From Leptothoe sp034932105 (GTDB lineage: Bacteria; Cyanobacteriota; Cyanobacteriia; Phormidesmidales; Phormidesmidaceae), in the NCBI RefSeq assembly GCF_034932105.1, contig NZ_JAYGIG010000012.1, positions 14,138 to 78,137 on the forward strand: a stretch of DNA of 64,000 bases, in the 5' to 3' direction. Both the position numbers and the translations under genes were made by a program. Below are positions 34,909-42,899 of this stretch, piece by piece (the stretch's first letter is position 1; the number at the start of each line of letters is the position of its first letter). Under the pieces are notes generated by a model that saw only the letters and a list, made by a program, of their open reading frames with translations, ran no database searches and was not told the DNA's origin.

Positions 34909-35760
34909 GTGCAAACCTCCTTAACAGACCGCATCCCAGCGCCGACGCTGGTCCTGCTGGCGGGATTCACGGTGCAGTTGGGTTCGGCCCTGGCCAAGTC
35001 CGTATTTGAGCTGGCAGGCCCCCTGGGTACGGTATTTTTGCGGGTCTTCCTATCGGCAGTGTTGCTGTTGGTGCTGTGGCGACCGCGTTGGCAGGGGGCT
35101 CGTAACCACTGGCCCCTGGTGCTGGCCTATGGTGGTGCGCTGGCCCTAATGAACACTTTGTTTTATTTAGCTATCGACCGGGTTCCCCTGGGGGTGGTGG
35201 TGGCGATTGAATTTACCGGCCCCCTGGGACTGGCGGTGATTAAATCGCGCCGCTGGTTAGATGTGCTGTGGGTGACCCTAGCGATGTTTGGCGTCATCCT
35301 GTTAGCACCGCTCCAGGGCAGTGGGCTGGACCCGCTCGGGTTAGGCTTCGCCATCCTGTCTGCCCTCGCCTGGGCCGGGCATATTTTGCTGACCCAGGCG
35401 ACGGGGGAAGTGGTACCTGGCTTGGAAGGACTGGCCTGGGGCATGGTCTTTGCCTCAATTCTACTGCTGCCCATGGGAGTGGGGGCAGCGGGGACGACGT
35501 TGTTGGATTGGCGGTTGCTTGCGATCGCAACCGCCGTGGCCGCCCTCTCCTCCGTCACCTATGCCCTAGAAATGGTGGCCCTGAGGCGGCTACCGGTAAA
35601 TGTGTTCGGGGTGTTGCTCAGTGTGGAGCCCATGCTGGCCGCTGCCGCTGGATTTTTGGTATTGGGTGAAACCTTGACGGTACGGGCGATGGCAGCGGTG
35701 GTGTTAATTTCCATCGCGGCGGCGGGCGCTGCTAAGTACGGCATACCAGAGGTGGAATAA
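34909..35760 (+). CDS. EamA/RhtA family exporter
   Basis: 283 residues with ten predicted membrane helices in two EamA halves. The sequence VQLGSALAKSVFELAGPLGTVFLRVFLSAVLLLVLWRPRW and the AIDRVPLGVVVAIEFTGPLGLAVI loop match RhtA-type exporters of threonine/homoserine and related amino acids, in which GVVVAIEFTGPL is a strong signature. Substrate is family inference. GTG start without a Shine-Dalgarno sequence, after a pyrimidine-rich leader. The last 13 codons (GAAKYGIPEVE stop) are the first unit of a tandem array that continues past the stop. Confidence 0.88.
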   Translation: MQTSLTDRIPAPTLVLLAGFTVQLGSALAKSVFELAGPLGTVFLRVFLSAVLLLVLWRPRWQGARNHWPLVLAYGGALALMNTLFYLAIDRVPLGVVVAIEFTGPLGLAVIKSRRWLDVLWVTLAMFGVILLAPLQGSGLDPLGLGFAILSALAWAGHILLTQATGEVVPGLEGLAWGMVFASILLLPMGVGAAGTTLLDWRLLAIATAVAALSSVTYALEMVALRRLPVNVFGVLLSVEPMLAAAAGFLVLGETLTVRAMAAVVLISIAAAGAAKYGIPEVE

Positions 35761-35896
35761 CGGTGGGCGGGCGCGGCTAAGTACGGTATACCAGAGGCGG
35801 AATAACGCGGGCGGGCGCTGCTAAGTATGGCGTACCAGAGGCGGAATAACGGCGGGCGGGCGCTGCTAGGTACGGCATACCGGAGGCGGAATAATC
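35722..35896 (+). repeat. Four tandem copies of the exporter gene's 3' end
   Basis: The unit GCGGGCGCTGCTAAGTACGG, CATACCAGAGGTGGAATAAC, GG, about 44 bp, begins within the coding sequence at 35722 and is repeated at about 35766, 35808 and 35852. Each copy ends in GGAATAA, the stop codon of the gene. Changes are few (GTGG to GCGG, AAGTACGG to AAGTATGG), so the expansion is recent. Confidence 0.9.
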
Positions 35897-35897
35897 A

Positions 35898-35925
35898 AAA
35901 AGCCCTGGCAAATGCCAGGGCTTTT
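35898..35925. terminator. Bidirectional intrinsic terminator
   Basis: A perfect 13-bp stem (AAAAGCCCTGGCA / TGCCAGGGCTTTT) with a 2-nt AA loop sits between convergent genes. A-run and T-run flank the G+C core on each side, so it works in both directions. Confidence 0.93.
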
Positions 35926-35992
35926 GGGTGCACTTTTTTGGGCAGGAAGGTGGGTATTGCCCACCCTACGTTACCGGCCTAAACCGTAGGGT

Positions 35993-37159
35993 TCATACCA
36001 AAGCTTCGTTCAGCAATTCGGTAATAGCCCGATGCTCAATCGGGGGCTCCGACAGGACCGCTTGACGAGTATCGGTGATCAACCAATCGAGGGCGGCCTC
36101 TTGCATATCGATGGAGGCACCGGTCTTATCCACACAGAAGCGACCAAACACCAGCTTATCGATCAGCCTTACCCCAGGACCAATGCGAGAGTATTCAAAG
36201 ATCACGCTCTTGTCCACCACGGCACCGCTACAGATGCAACAGTTGGGACCAATCATGCTGGGACCGATGATGGTAGTATCGTCTTCGATTTTGGCCATAC
36301 CACCGATATAAACCGGGCCTTGAATATCAATTTTGTCCCAGTTTGCCTGCACATTTAGACCGACGAACACCCCAGGCTTTACTTCCTGGCCAGGAATGCT
36401 AACGCCCTTAACTTGACCGGTGAGGACATCTTGAATGGCCTGCCAGTAGTCGGGCACCTTCCCAATGTCCACCCACTCAAAGTCCATTCTGATGCCGTAG
36501 AACGCTTCCTTCGCTTCAACCAGTTTGGGGAACAGGTCACCACCAATGTCAAACTCTTGGCCGGAGGGAATGTAATTAAAGATCTCCGGTTCAAAGATGT
36601 AAATACCGGTGTTGATATCGGTACTGAGGGCTTCTTCGACCGTGGGCTTTTCTTGGAAGGACTGGATGCGACCCGTGTCGTCAGTCACTACCACACCATA
36701 GCTAGGCACCTGCATCAGGGGCACCGACTTCATGACGATGGTGGCGATGGACCCCTTTTCCTTGTGCTGTCGGACCGCTTCCGTCAGGTCCAGATCGATC
36801 AGGGCATCACCGCACAGCACAACGAAGGTATCGTCAAAAAACGGAGAGAAGTCTTGAATCTTGCGCATACCACCCGCAGAACCCAGGGCATCACCCACCA
36901 ATTCCCCGTCGGTAATGCGGCCCTCAAAGGAATAGGCTAGTTCTACACCAAAGCGCTGACCATCGCGGAAATAGCCTTCAATTTCATTGGCCAGGTGGCT
37001 GACATTGGCCACGACCTGATTGAATCCGTGCTGTTTGAGTAGCTCCAATAGGAACTCCATCACTGGCTTTTGCAGGATGGGGATCATCGGCTTCGGAATA
37101 GTGTAGGTGATTGGGCGTACACGAGTACCTTTCCCTGCGGCCAAGATCATGGCTTTCAT
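35993..37159 (-). CDS. Sugar-phosphate nucleotidyltransferase (mannose-1-phosphate guanylyltransferase type)
   Basis: 388 residues. The N-terminal nucleotidyltransferase domain opens with MKAMILAAGKGTRVRPITYTIPKPMIP, the nucleotide-binding G-x-G-T-R-x-R-P loop and the catalytic Lys. It continues with GDALGSAGGMRKI, VVLCGDALIDLDL (metal Asp) and NTGIYIFEPEIF. The C-terminal part is a left-handed beta-helix of hexapeptide repeats (GPVYIGGMAKIEDDTTIIGPSMIGPNCCICSGAVVDKSVIF). This layout is that of mannose-1-phosphate guanylyltransferases and glucose-1-phosphate uridylyl/thymidylyl relatives. The sugar and base cannot be fixed from sequence. A conserved C-terminal tail (EAALDWLITDTRQAVLSEPP) seems cyanobacterial. 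ATG start after AGAGAACATTT. Confidence 0.88.
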   Translation of the reverse strand: MKAMILAAGKGTRVRPITYTIPKPMIPILQKPVMEFLLELLKQHGFNQVVANVSHLANEIEGYFRDGQRFGVELAYSFEGRITDGELVGDALGSAGGMRKIQDFSPFFDDTFVVLCGDALIDLDLTEAVRQHKEKGSIATIVMKSVPLMQVPSYGVVVTDDTGRIQSFQEKPTVEEALSTDINTGIYIFEPEIFNYIPSGQEFDIGGDLFPKLVEAKEAFYGIRMDFEWVDIGKVPDYWQAIQDVLTGQVKGVSIPGQEVKPGVFVGLNVQANWDKIDIQGPVYIGGMAKIEDDTTIIGPSMIGPNCCICSGAVVDKSVIFEYSRIGPGVRLIDKLVFGRFCVDKTGASIDMQEAALDWLITDTRQAVLSEPPIEHRAITELLNEALV

Positions 37160-37600
37160 AAATGTTCTCTCTAGTCCTTAGTTAACAGCTAAAAAGTAAA
37201 AATAAACGGATATCACTGGATGATTCCGTCACAACAGCAAACGCTGGGCTCTAAATCTATTACTAAACCTACTAATCTAAATTTAAGTTAGGTGATCAGA
37301 GCTGTACCAAAACAAACTTCAGAAGCATTCTAAAATTTGCAATTGATTACCGAAGTTAGTCTGGCAAAGCCAGAAATAAGAACATCGGCAACGTCAAGAT
37401 ATTAACAAGAGGCGTTTACAGTATACCCACGCATATAGATGCTCTTCATCGATGCCTCACAGTGGCCAGGAAAATATTGATTTTTGTATATTTGTATCCT
37501 AGCTTGACACTTACAAAATATCTTTCATTACGGATGTCTGACGCCTATTCATTTGTTCCAATGCCCCTGGCTTGATCGGTCCTTAATCCGACAGCACGTA
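37160..37600. other. Intergenic, A+T-rich
   Basis: 440 bp between two leftward genes, rich in A+T between 37250 and 37420. It probably contains the promoter of the nucleotidyltransferase. No gene or RNA was recognised. Confidence 0.45.
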
Positions 37601-38458
37601 TTAATCCGGCAATACATAGGCGGGCACATCGGCCATGGTGACTTCGTTTAACTGTCTAATTTTGAGGTCACGGTAAAAGCGGTCCTGGGCTAGCTCTACC
37701 TTAGACTGGGAGGACAAAAATAACAGCCCCCAAAATACGCCAACTTTTTCATGGCGATAGTCTTCGTCGGTTAATTCTGTCGTAATGGGGCCGCCGAGGA
37801 TAGCGGGGCGGAAGTGGGCCCAATGTTCTAGCAGGCGCTCAAAGTCCATCCAGTCAATGGCACTTTCCAACTCTTCCCAATATTGATCGAGGAATGTGGA
37901 GAGGGCGTCGGCAATTTCCGATAGGTTTTCCTGGTGGGCCAGCTGGGCGATGGTGCTGATGGCTTTGCTTTTGGAGTGGGGTTTTGCACCCCGGTGGCGA
38001 TTGCGCGGCGTTGGGTTGGCCATGGCCACGGCCATCATTTCCAACTGGGCGATCAGCTCCTGTAGGGTTACCTGCCGTTTTTCCGGGGGGTTGGCTACCG
38101 CCCGGCGGTGAATATAGTGTTCTAGGTTGCGGGGTAGGCGTTTGGCATAGCCCTGGGGTTCAAAGGATTCTTCGGGTTCCTCAAACTCGGTGACTTCCTC
38201 TTCGATTTCGGTGCGGATCAGGGTGTCGGCTTTGAGCAACACCAGCATGGCGGCATAGAGAAAGGCCTGGCCCGATTCGGACAGATTTTTTTCGTAGGGG
38301 GAACGGCCGTTGGTGTCGGTTGGGGGTTCCTGCTCCTTGAGGCTTTTGAGAAACCGATCTACCACATCAATCACGTTGACATCCCACGGGTCAATTTCGC
38401 CCCGTTCGGATAGGTCAATGAGAAATGCGATCGCACGTTGAGCTAAGGAATTAGCCAT
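37601..38458 (-). CDS. scpA: Segregation and condensation protein A (ScpA)
   Basis: 285 residues from ATG at 38458; a GTG two codons upstream is the alternative. ScpA is the kleisin that links the SMC heads and binds ScpB in chromosome condensation. The N-terminal helical domain begins AIAFLIDLSERGEIDPWDVNVIDVVDRFL, with the LLxLxxxxxIDPWDVPI-like motif, and continues FLYAAMLVLLKADTLI (ScpA conserved block). The C-terminal winged helix is seen in VGVFWGLLFLSSQSKVELAQDRFYRDLKI. The central linker is acidic and lysine-rich. The partner scpB and smc are not in this window. Length is normal for cyanobacterial members. Confidence 0.92.
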   Translation of the reverse strand: MANSLAQRAIAFLIDLSERGEIDPWDVNVIDVVDRFLKSLKEQEPPTDTNGRSPYEKNLSESGQAFLYAAMLVLLKADTLIRTEIEEEVTEFEEPEESFEPQGYAKRLPRNLEHYIHRRAVANPPEKRQVTLQELIAQLEMMAVAMANPTPRNRHRGAKPHSKSKAISTIAQLAHQENLSEIADALSTFLDQYWEELESAIDWMDFERLLEHWAHFRPAILGGPITTELTDEDYRHEKVGVFWGLLFLSSQSKVELAQDRFYRDLKIRQLNEVTMADVPAYVLPD

Positions 38459-38827
38459 GGCCACCCAATGCTGAGCAATTGCTAACGCGTCGTTGTCGAT
38501 TACCTAGTCGATTACCTAAACCAACAACGCCAACGCTACATATAGCGTGAACAAATGCACTATAGCCTAGAAGAATTGAAATTTCAAAATAAACTGCCAA
38601 ATTCAGCTCCAAAGACCCATAGACAGCTTTCAAAACCAGCAAAAATCACTTGGCAACCGAGGGGTTCAAGGCACTAGGCGCCCTTTGATTAATTTTTATT
38701 TAGCAAATAAAAAAGGAAGGGGAAAAGGCGCTCTCCCACACCTTTACCCCTTCCCTTCCATCCAATGGTTTGTGACTACCCCATGTGCCAGCAGTCATCA
38801 ACCTGGCATTGCGCCTGAGCGTCTAGG
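38459..38827. other. Intergenic with A+T-rich hairpin
   Basis: It contains TTTTTATTT-AGC-AAATAAAAA at about 38693-38713, which can act as a terminator for the leftward LapA-like gene, and a GGAAGGGGAAAAGG ... CCTTTACCCCTTCC imperfect stem just to its right. No gene was seen. Confidence 0.45.
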
Positions 38828-39181
38828 CTAAGCTGTTGCCTCTTCCGTTTCAGTTCCCTTGGCTGAGCCAGGCAACATTGGTTGTAAATCTTCGAGTTCT
38901 ACCCGATAGCGCTCAACATCTTCTTCCAATTGCTGAATCTTCATTTCCCGCTGCTGCACCTGAGGATTGACGTTGAAGTAACCCTGCACCTGCACCCATA
39001 CGCTAAATACCCAGGCCAGGACAGCACCTATCCCTAGGGAAATCATGAGCTCTATACACAGCGGTGCTTGAATATCGATTCCACTGACCACATGGATGGT
39101 GGCGGGGTCTGTATTTTCGATGGCAAACAGTACGAGGGCCAAGCAAATGACAAAGATGACGACAAAGTTAATCTGCCGCAT
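38828..39181 (-). CDS. LapA-domain (DUF1049) membrane protein
   Basis: 117 residues from ATG at 39181, chosen because GAGGTG lies 8 bp upstream; a GTG 9 bp earlier overlaps the site. Two membrane helices (about 4-20 and 42-62) flank a short loop NTDPATIHVVSGI that matches LapA proteins, and a coiled coil (QQREMKIQQLEEDVERYRVELEDL) follows. LapA/YciS proteins assist lipopolysaccharide assembly in enteric bacteria; in cyanobacteria the role is unproven. Single gene. Confidence 0.8.
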   Translation of the reverse strand: MRQINFVVIFVICLALVLFAIENTDPATIHVVSGIDIQAPLCIELMISLGIGAVLAWVFSVWVQVQGYFNVNPQVQQREMKIQQLEEDVERYRVELEDLQPMLPGSAKGTETEEATA

Positions 39182-39320
39182 GGTAGTCACCTCAACTCAT
39201 AAATAATTTAAGACAGGTACAGGCTACTACAGGACCGTCAGGATCGGTGGAAGGTTTTTTATTTATTAAACAGAGCAGGGTGGACTCTCCCCACTGTCAC
39301 CGATGAGATGGCGATTTTCC

Positions 39321-39998
39321 TCACCGCCGATTCAACCCATGGCGCACCCCATAGCCCGCTCCACAAAGCAACGTGATCACCACCGCCCCGATGCCGATGG
39401 GGCTCGGCACCCAAAAAGTCGTAGCAATCCTATTCATCTGTCCAGGTGTTAAAGGCCAATGGTGACTATCCCCAAAGGAGTCAATCCGAAAACTCAGATC
39501 TAACCCTCGCCAGCGGTCTAGGGCACCGCCATCCCCGATGGCGCTGTCGGCTCCGAGGGCGCTGAGGTCAATGTCGGCCTGGAGCTGATTGGCTAGGGCC
39601 ACGCCCCAGTTTTTCTGGGTGAGGTCCATATGGGCCAGCAATGGTGGTGCCCCTGGTACCTGGGTCATGAGGCCATCTTGCGCAAACAGCTGATTGAACT
39701 TTTTCACCAGGTCCGTCCCGTTATTAAAGTCAATCCGGAGTTGGAGGGTGCCATCCTCCAGGGAGGTGACCTTACCTGAAAAAGTTTTGGCTTCCTGGAT
39801 AAATACCTGGAGCCACTGCTGGCGGGCTTCGCTATTGAGGGCGACAAACCCCTCGTCTAGGTGCAGGGTTTGCACCAGAACACCGTGGGTTTGGCTATCA
39901 AACTGAATGCCCAGCTCATAGTCAACACAGCCGCTGAGCCCGAGGGCCAATGCCAGCACCATCAGGAGTCGGATAGCGGCCCTTAACTTAACCACCAT
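39321..39998 (-). CDS. DUF3153 lipoprotein
   Basis: 225 residues from ATG at 39998, chosen for the TAGGGGG ribosome-binding site and the lipobox LSGC at about residue 24 of the product. The N-terminal signal (RLLMVLALALGLSGC) is followed by VDYELGIQFDSQTHGVLVQTLHLDEGF, a DUF3153-type beta-rich domain, and a C-terminal membrane helix (PSPIGIGAVVITLLCGAGYGV). It is likely lipid-anchored and also membrane-spanning at the C-terminus. Function unknown. Its start overlaps the end of the upstream TPR gene by 16 bp, so the pair is translationally coupled. Confidence 0.85.
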   Translation of the reverse strand: MVVKLRAAIRLLMVLALALGLSGCVDYELGIQFDSQTHGVLVQTLHLDEGFVALNSEARQQWLQVFIQEAKTFSGKVTSLEDGTLQLRIDFNNGTDLVKKFNQLFAQDGLMTQVPGAPPLLAHMDLTQKNWGVALANQLQADIDLSALGADSAIGDGGALDRWRGLDLSFRIDSFGDSHHWPLTPGQMNRIATTFWVPSPIGIGAVVITLLCGAGYGVRHGLNRR

Positions 39999-40489
39999 AG
40001 GCCCCCTAATAAGAGCACAGAGCCAATCAGGGCGACCCATCCAAAGCCACTGTCTTCGGTATTCACTTCACTGAGGGGTAATGGCGGCGGCGGTGGCTTG
40101 ATGGGGCGGGGTTTGGTGGGGACTTTTTGCCAGGGCTTTTCATCCGCATCCTGCAGCTCCGCCAGGTCTGGAATTTTGGTCAGCCATTCTTCCTTGGCCT
40201 GTAGTTTGGGGGCTTTAATGATATAGAGCAGATGTTTGCTTTGCTTTCTGACGCCAAAGTCTGGATGCTGGGCCAGCTTGCCACAGAGTTCAATCGCTTC
40301 TTCCCGACGATCGACGGCGGTTAGGGCATTGACCAACCAGAGTTTGAGTTCACCATCGAGGGCCAAGCTGTGTTCCTGCTCTAGGGCTTGTTCAAAGGCT
40401 TGTACGGCGTCAGCATATCGGCCTCGCTCAAAGGCTTCCTGCCCTAGTTGGTAGTTGGCTTGGGCAAGCTGATAGACGTCATCTGGCAT
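39983..40489 (-). CDS. TPR protein with C-terminal membrane anchor
   Basis: 168 residues. Two to three TPR helices lie at about 5-80 (YQLAQANYQLGQEAFERGRYADAVQAFEQALEQEHSLALDGELKLWLVNALTAV). A proline-rich linker (KPRPIKPPPPPLPLSEV) precedes a C-terminal membrane helix (GFGWVALIGSVLLLGGLWWL). This tail-anchored layout would display the TPR in the cytosol. The gene overlaps the DUF3153 lipoprotein gene by 16 bp; this pair recurs in cyanobacteria, and the two products may act together. The role is unknown. Confidence 0.8.
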   Translation of the reverse strand: MPDDVYQLAQANYQLGQEAFERGRYADAVQAFEQALEQEHSLALDGELKLWLVNALTAVDRREEAIELCGKLAQHPDFGVRKQSKHLLYIIKAPKLQAKEEWLTKIPDLAELQDADEKPWQKVPTKPRPIKPPPPPLPLSEVNTEDSGFGWVALIGSVLLLGGLWWLS

Positions 40490-40883
40490 GGTCTCTGGGA
40501 GAAATTGGCTGCCAGGTTATTTTACGCTGCTGAACCTGATTACAGGCAACTGAAGTTGGGCCTATGGGTTAATTAACGTGAGTTCGGGGTAAGAAAAAGC
40601 AGTTTTCGGCTCCTAGAGCTGGTTACAGAGCCTTGTAACCGAATTCAAAAGCCGGATTTTGAGAAAAGGTGATTGTCTGGGGGCGACAAAACCCGAGGAC
40701 GACTGCGGATGCGCGGGCCAAAATTTCTGACACAGCAGAACGGGATTGAGCTAGTGCAGTAGAAATGGGATTGAGCGCTTCAAGGTTGGAACGATGGAAT
40801 GAGGTTTTGGAGGATATAGATTCAGAGCTTTAGGGCCATCTGATACCTGGAACGAACCTTTTAAAGTAGCCTCTAAGCATTTC
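40490..40883. other. Intergenic, nothing recognised
   Basis: About 390 bp between two leftward transcription units. The portion 40560-40720 has several short direct repeats of G/A-rich sequence but no supportable gene. It should hold the promoter of the TPR-DUF3153 pair. Confidence 0.4.
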
Positions 40884-41354
40884 CTAAAACCTCCATCCTT
40901 GCTGAGCCATAAACCCTGCCAAATTCATGCAAGGGATCTGAAAATGCTTGCAGACATTGGGAACCTTGGCCGCATTAGGTTTAAGTCGTTCCTCAGTTAC
41001 CCCTGTGCCACTCTTGGCCTTTGCAACTGCAATCACAAACGGGTCTGCGACTGGAGTACCCCTAAGTCGAGCCTGCTGACTAATCAATGCCTGAAAATGC
41101 TTAATGGCAAAAATCTGCGCTATAAACATCAGCGCATCAGGACCAGGAATCTCAAACATCGTTTTGTGCTCCTTCACCCATTGCTGAATAAAATCTGGAC
41201 TGTCACGGTTCTCTAGCTCATTTTTGACTTCACGCACAGACGTAATTATCTCGTTCTCTACCATCTCATCCCAGGCTTGCCAAAAAGACGGAAAATTGTC
41301 TGGATAAAAATTTTTCAACACAATCAACGAACTCGTATCGAACACGTAAATCAC
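40884..41354 (-). CDS. DUF4411 PIN-like protein, probable toxin
   Basis: 156 residues. The start MIYVFDTSSLIVLKNFYPDNFPSFW and the acidic residues in VKNELENRD, PVADPFVIAVAKAK fit the PIN-domain fold (Asp/Glu metal ligands Asp6, Glu46-like, Asp at about 104). The family DUF4411 normally follows an XRE-ImmA gene, exactly the arrangement here: its ATG overlaps the stop of the upstream gene by 4 bp (41351-41354). Such pairs are regarded as type II toxin-antitoxin-like modules with an RNase toxin. The RNase role is family inference. Confidence 0.85.
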   Translation of the reverse strand: MIYVFDTSSLIVLKNFYPDNFPSFWQAWDEMVENEIITSVREVKNELENRDSPDFIQQWVKEHKTMFEIPGPDALMFIAQIFAIKHFQALISQQARLRGTPVADPFVIAVAKAKSGTGVTEERLKPNAAKVPNVCKHFQIPCMNLAGFMAQQGWRF

Positions 41355-42517
41355 GCGGCAATCCCCTTGCCCGTTAACTGTGCTTCAATACCGCTGACAT
41401 TTTTAGCCTTGATTCCCAGATGCCCGGCTACCTGATCAACATCCAATCGACCCTGATAATATCGGTCAAACACCAGCCGTAAATAGTTTTCGCCTAAATA
41501 AGCCACCTGGGTCGCGTAGTAGCTTCCACCTGGTCTTTTATTCTCTGGCTGTTGAGCGCCTGCTTGCCATCGGATAGTTTTGCTCACATACTCATCCCGA
41601 GCAATCTTGTCCGCATCCAGCAGCCGTCGTAAAATCACCTCTCGACTAACCCAATAGCGATTTGTCCAGCCTTCTAAAACCGAATCATCAAATTCCTGGA
41701 CACCATCGATCTGCATAGCAAAATCATCCAAGGGCACCAAGATTTCCGCAGCTAGCGCATTACAGAGTTGTTCGATTTTCTTGTCTTCTTGAGGTAAGTC
41801 ATCTGCATAATTGTCATCTATCTTGCCAATAGTATTAACCCCCATCAATACATGGGCCAGCTCATGGAATAGGGTAAAAATCTGTCGGGTTTTCGCAGTG
41901 CTGTTGTTAATGAAAATAATTGGAAATTCATCATCCACTAGACAAAAACCGGAAATCGCCTTTTGCTCAAAAGATTGCTTAAACACATACACCCCTGACT
42001 GCTCTAACGCGTGTCGCCACGCCTTAAGGGCATCATCAGCTGAGCGCCACTCTGCTCGATCGGTTAGACCAATTCCCAAAGAATTCTGTATTTTTTGGGC
42101 GGTTTGCTTAACGTTTTCCCTAAATTTAATCGCCTTAAAAATTGGCTGTTCTACTGAATTTGTTCCATCATTTAACTCCCTCAGAGAAAGCTGAAACGCC
42201 TGGGCCGTGCGCAGCAAATAGCGAGTCTGGGGTAATAATGTATCGATCTCCGCCATCGGCAATGTACGAAATTCTTGCTTTAAGGGAGGTTCTTCGGGTG
42301 GCGCTGGCATGAAAAACAATGCCAACGGTCGTTTATAAAATTTATAGGCCAGCTTTTCCAGCTGTACGTAGGTAGGGGCCGCCTCACCTGTTTCCCAAGC
42401 AGCAACTTCTGTAGGTTCACGTTTGAGTTTACGGGCAATGTCGTTAATCGAGTAACCAGACTGCTGCCTTGCCCATGCTAAGACTTTAGGTTGTATACCA
42501 GCGACTGGTTTTGTCAT
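41351..42517 (-). CDS. XRE-HTH plus ImmA/IrrE metallopeptidase protein (antitoxin/regulator)
   Basis: 388 residues. An N-terminal helix-turn-helix of the XRE type covers about 10-65 (VLAWARQQSGYSINDIARKL, VAAWETGEAAPTYVQLEKLA). The ImmA/IrrE (DUF955) domain follows with the zinc motif HELAH at 218-222 and a downstream acidic ligand in EQLCNALAAEILVP. A C-terminal extension of about 100 residues binds no recognised ligand. These proteins typically repress their own operon and can be cleaved or act as proteases that relieve repression. It precedes the DUF4411 gene with a 4-bp overlap. Direct repeats in the upstream region (42582-42631) are candidate operators. Confidence 0.9.
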   Translation of the reverse strand: MTKPVAGIQPKVLAWARQQSGYSINDIARKLKREPTEVAAWETGEAAPTYVQLEKLAYKFYKRPLALFFMPAPPEEPPLKQEFRTLPMAEIDTLLPQTRYLLRTAQAFQLSLRELNDGTNSVEQPIFKAIKFRENVKQTAQKIQNSLGIGLTDRAEWRSADDALKAWRHALEQSGVYVFKQSFEQKAISGFCLVDDEFPIIFINNSTAKTRQIFTLFHELAHVLMGVNTIGKIDDNYADDLPQEDKKIEQLCNALAAEILVPLDDFAMQIDGVQEFDDSVLEGWTNRYWVSREVILRRLLDADKIARDEYVSKTIRWQAGAQQPENKRPGGSYYATQVAYLGENYLRLVFDRYYQGRLDVDQVAGHLGIKAKNVSGIEAQLTGKGIAA

Positions 42518-42581
42518 GGTGTCTCTTTCCCTATCAGCCTATTTTCCCTATCCCAACTGTCCTATCCTATGTTCTAACCAT

Positions 42582-42631
42582 AATGTGCCAAACACAATGT
42601 GCCATAGGTTTTGACCACATATTTGACCACA
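42582..42631 (-). promoter_or_regulatory. Paired direct repeats, candidate operator of the XRE-ImmA operon
   Basis: Two copies of AATGTGCCA (42582-42590 and 42596-42604) are followed by two copies of TTTGACCACA (42610-42619 and 42622-42631). The repeats begin about 65 bp upstream of the start codon of the XRE-ImmA gene, where its promoter is expected. Spacing of 14 and 12 bp, near one helical turn, fits dimer binding on one DNA face. Function is inference. Confidence 0.5.
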
Positions 42632-42899
42632 CAATTTAAAAAATAGCTGTAGCCACCCCAATAGCATGGGCATATCATCAATTCCAGTCAACACTGAAAG
42701 CTATAGATAGCAAAAGCTATGTTCGGCATAATCGGCTTAATGCTTTCAGCCGATTACTATACTCTTGGTGTGTAAGCTGCATCCAATTACACTCATAGAA
42801 ATGCCCCATCAGCTATTACCAATAGGGCGTTTGAACGGATTATCAAAACAGTAGGAGCATTGTATGCCCCTACTTCTTATATGGATCTACCGCGAATTC
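42632..42899. other. Intergenic between the XRE-ImmA operon and chlB
   Basis: It contains a 16-bp separated direct repeat AGCTAT around 42699-42720 and probably the end of chlB transcription, although no clear hairpin-plus-T-run was seen. Confidence 0.35.
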
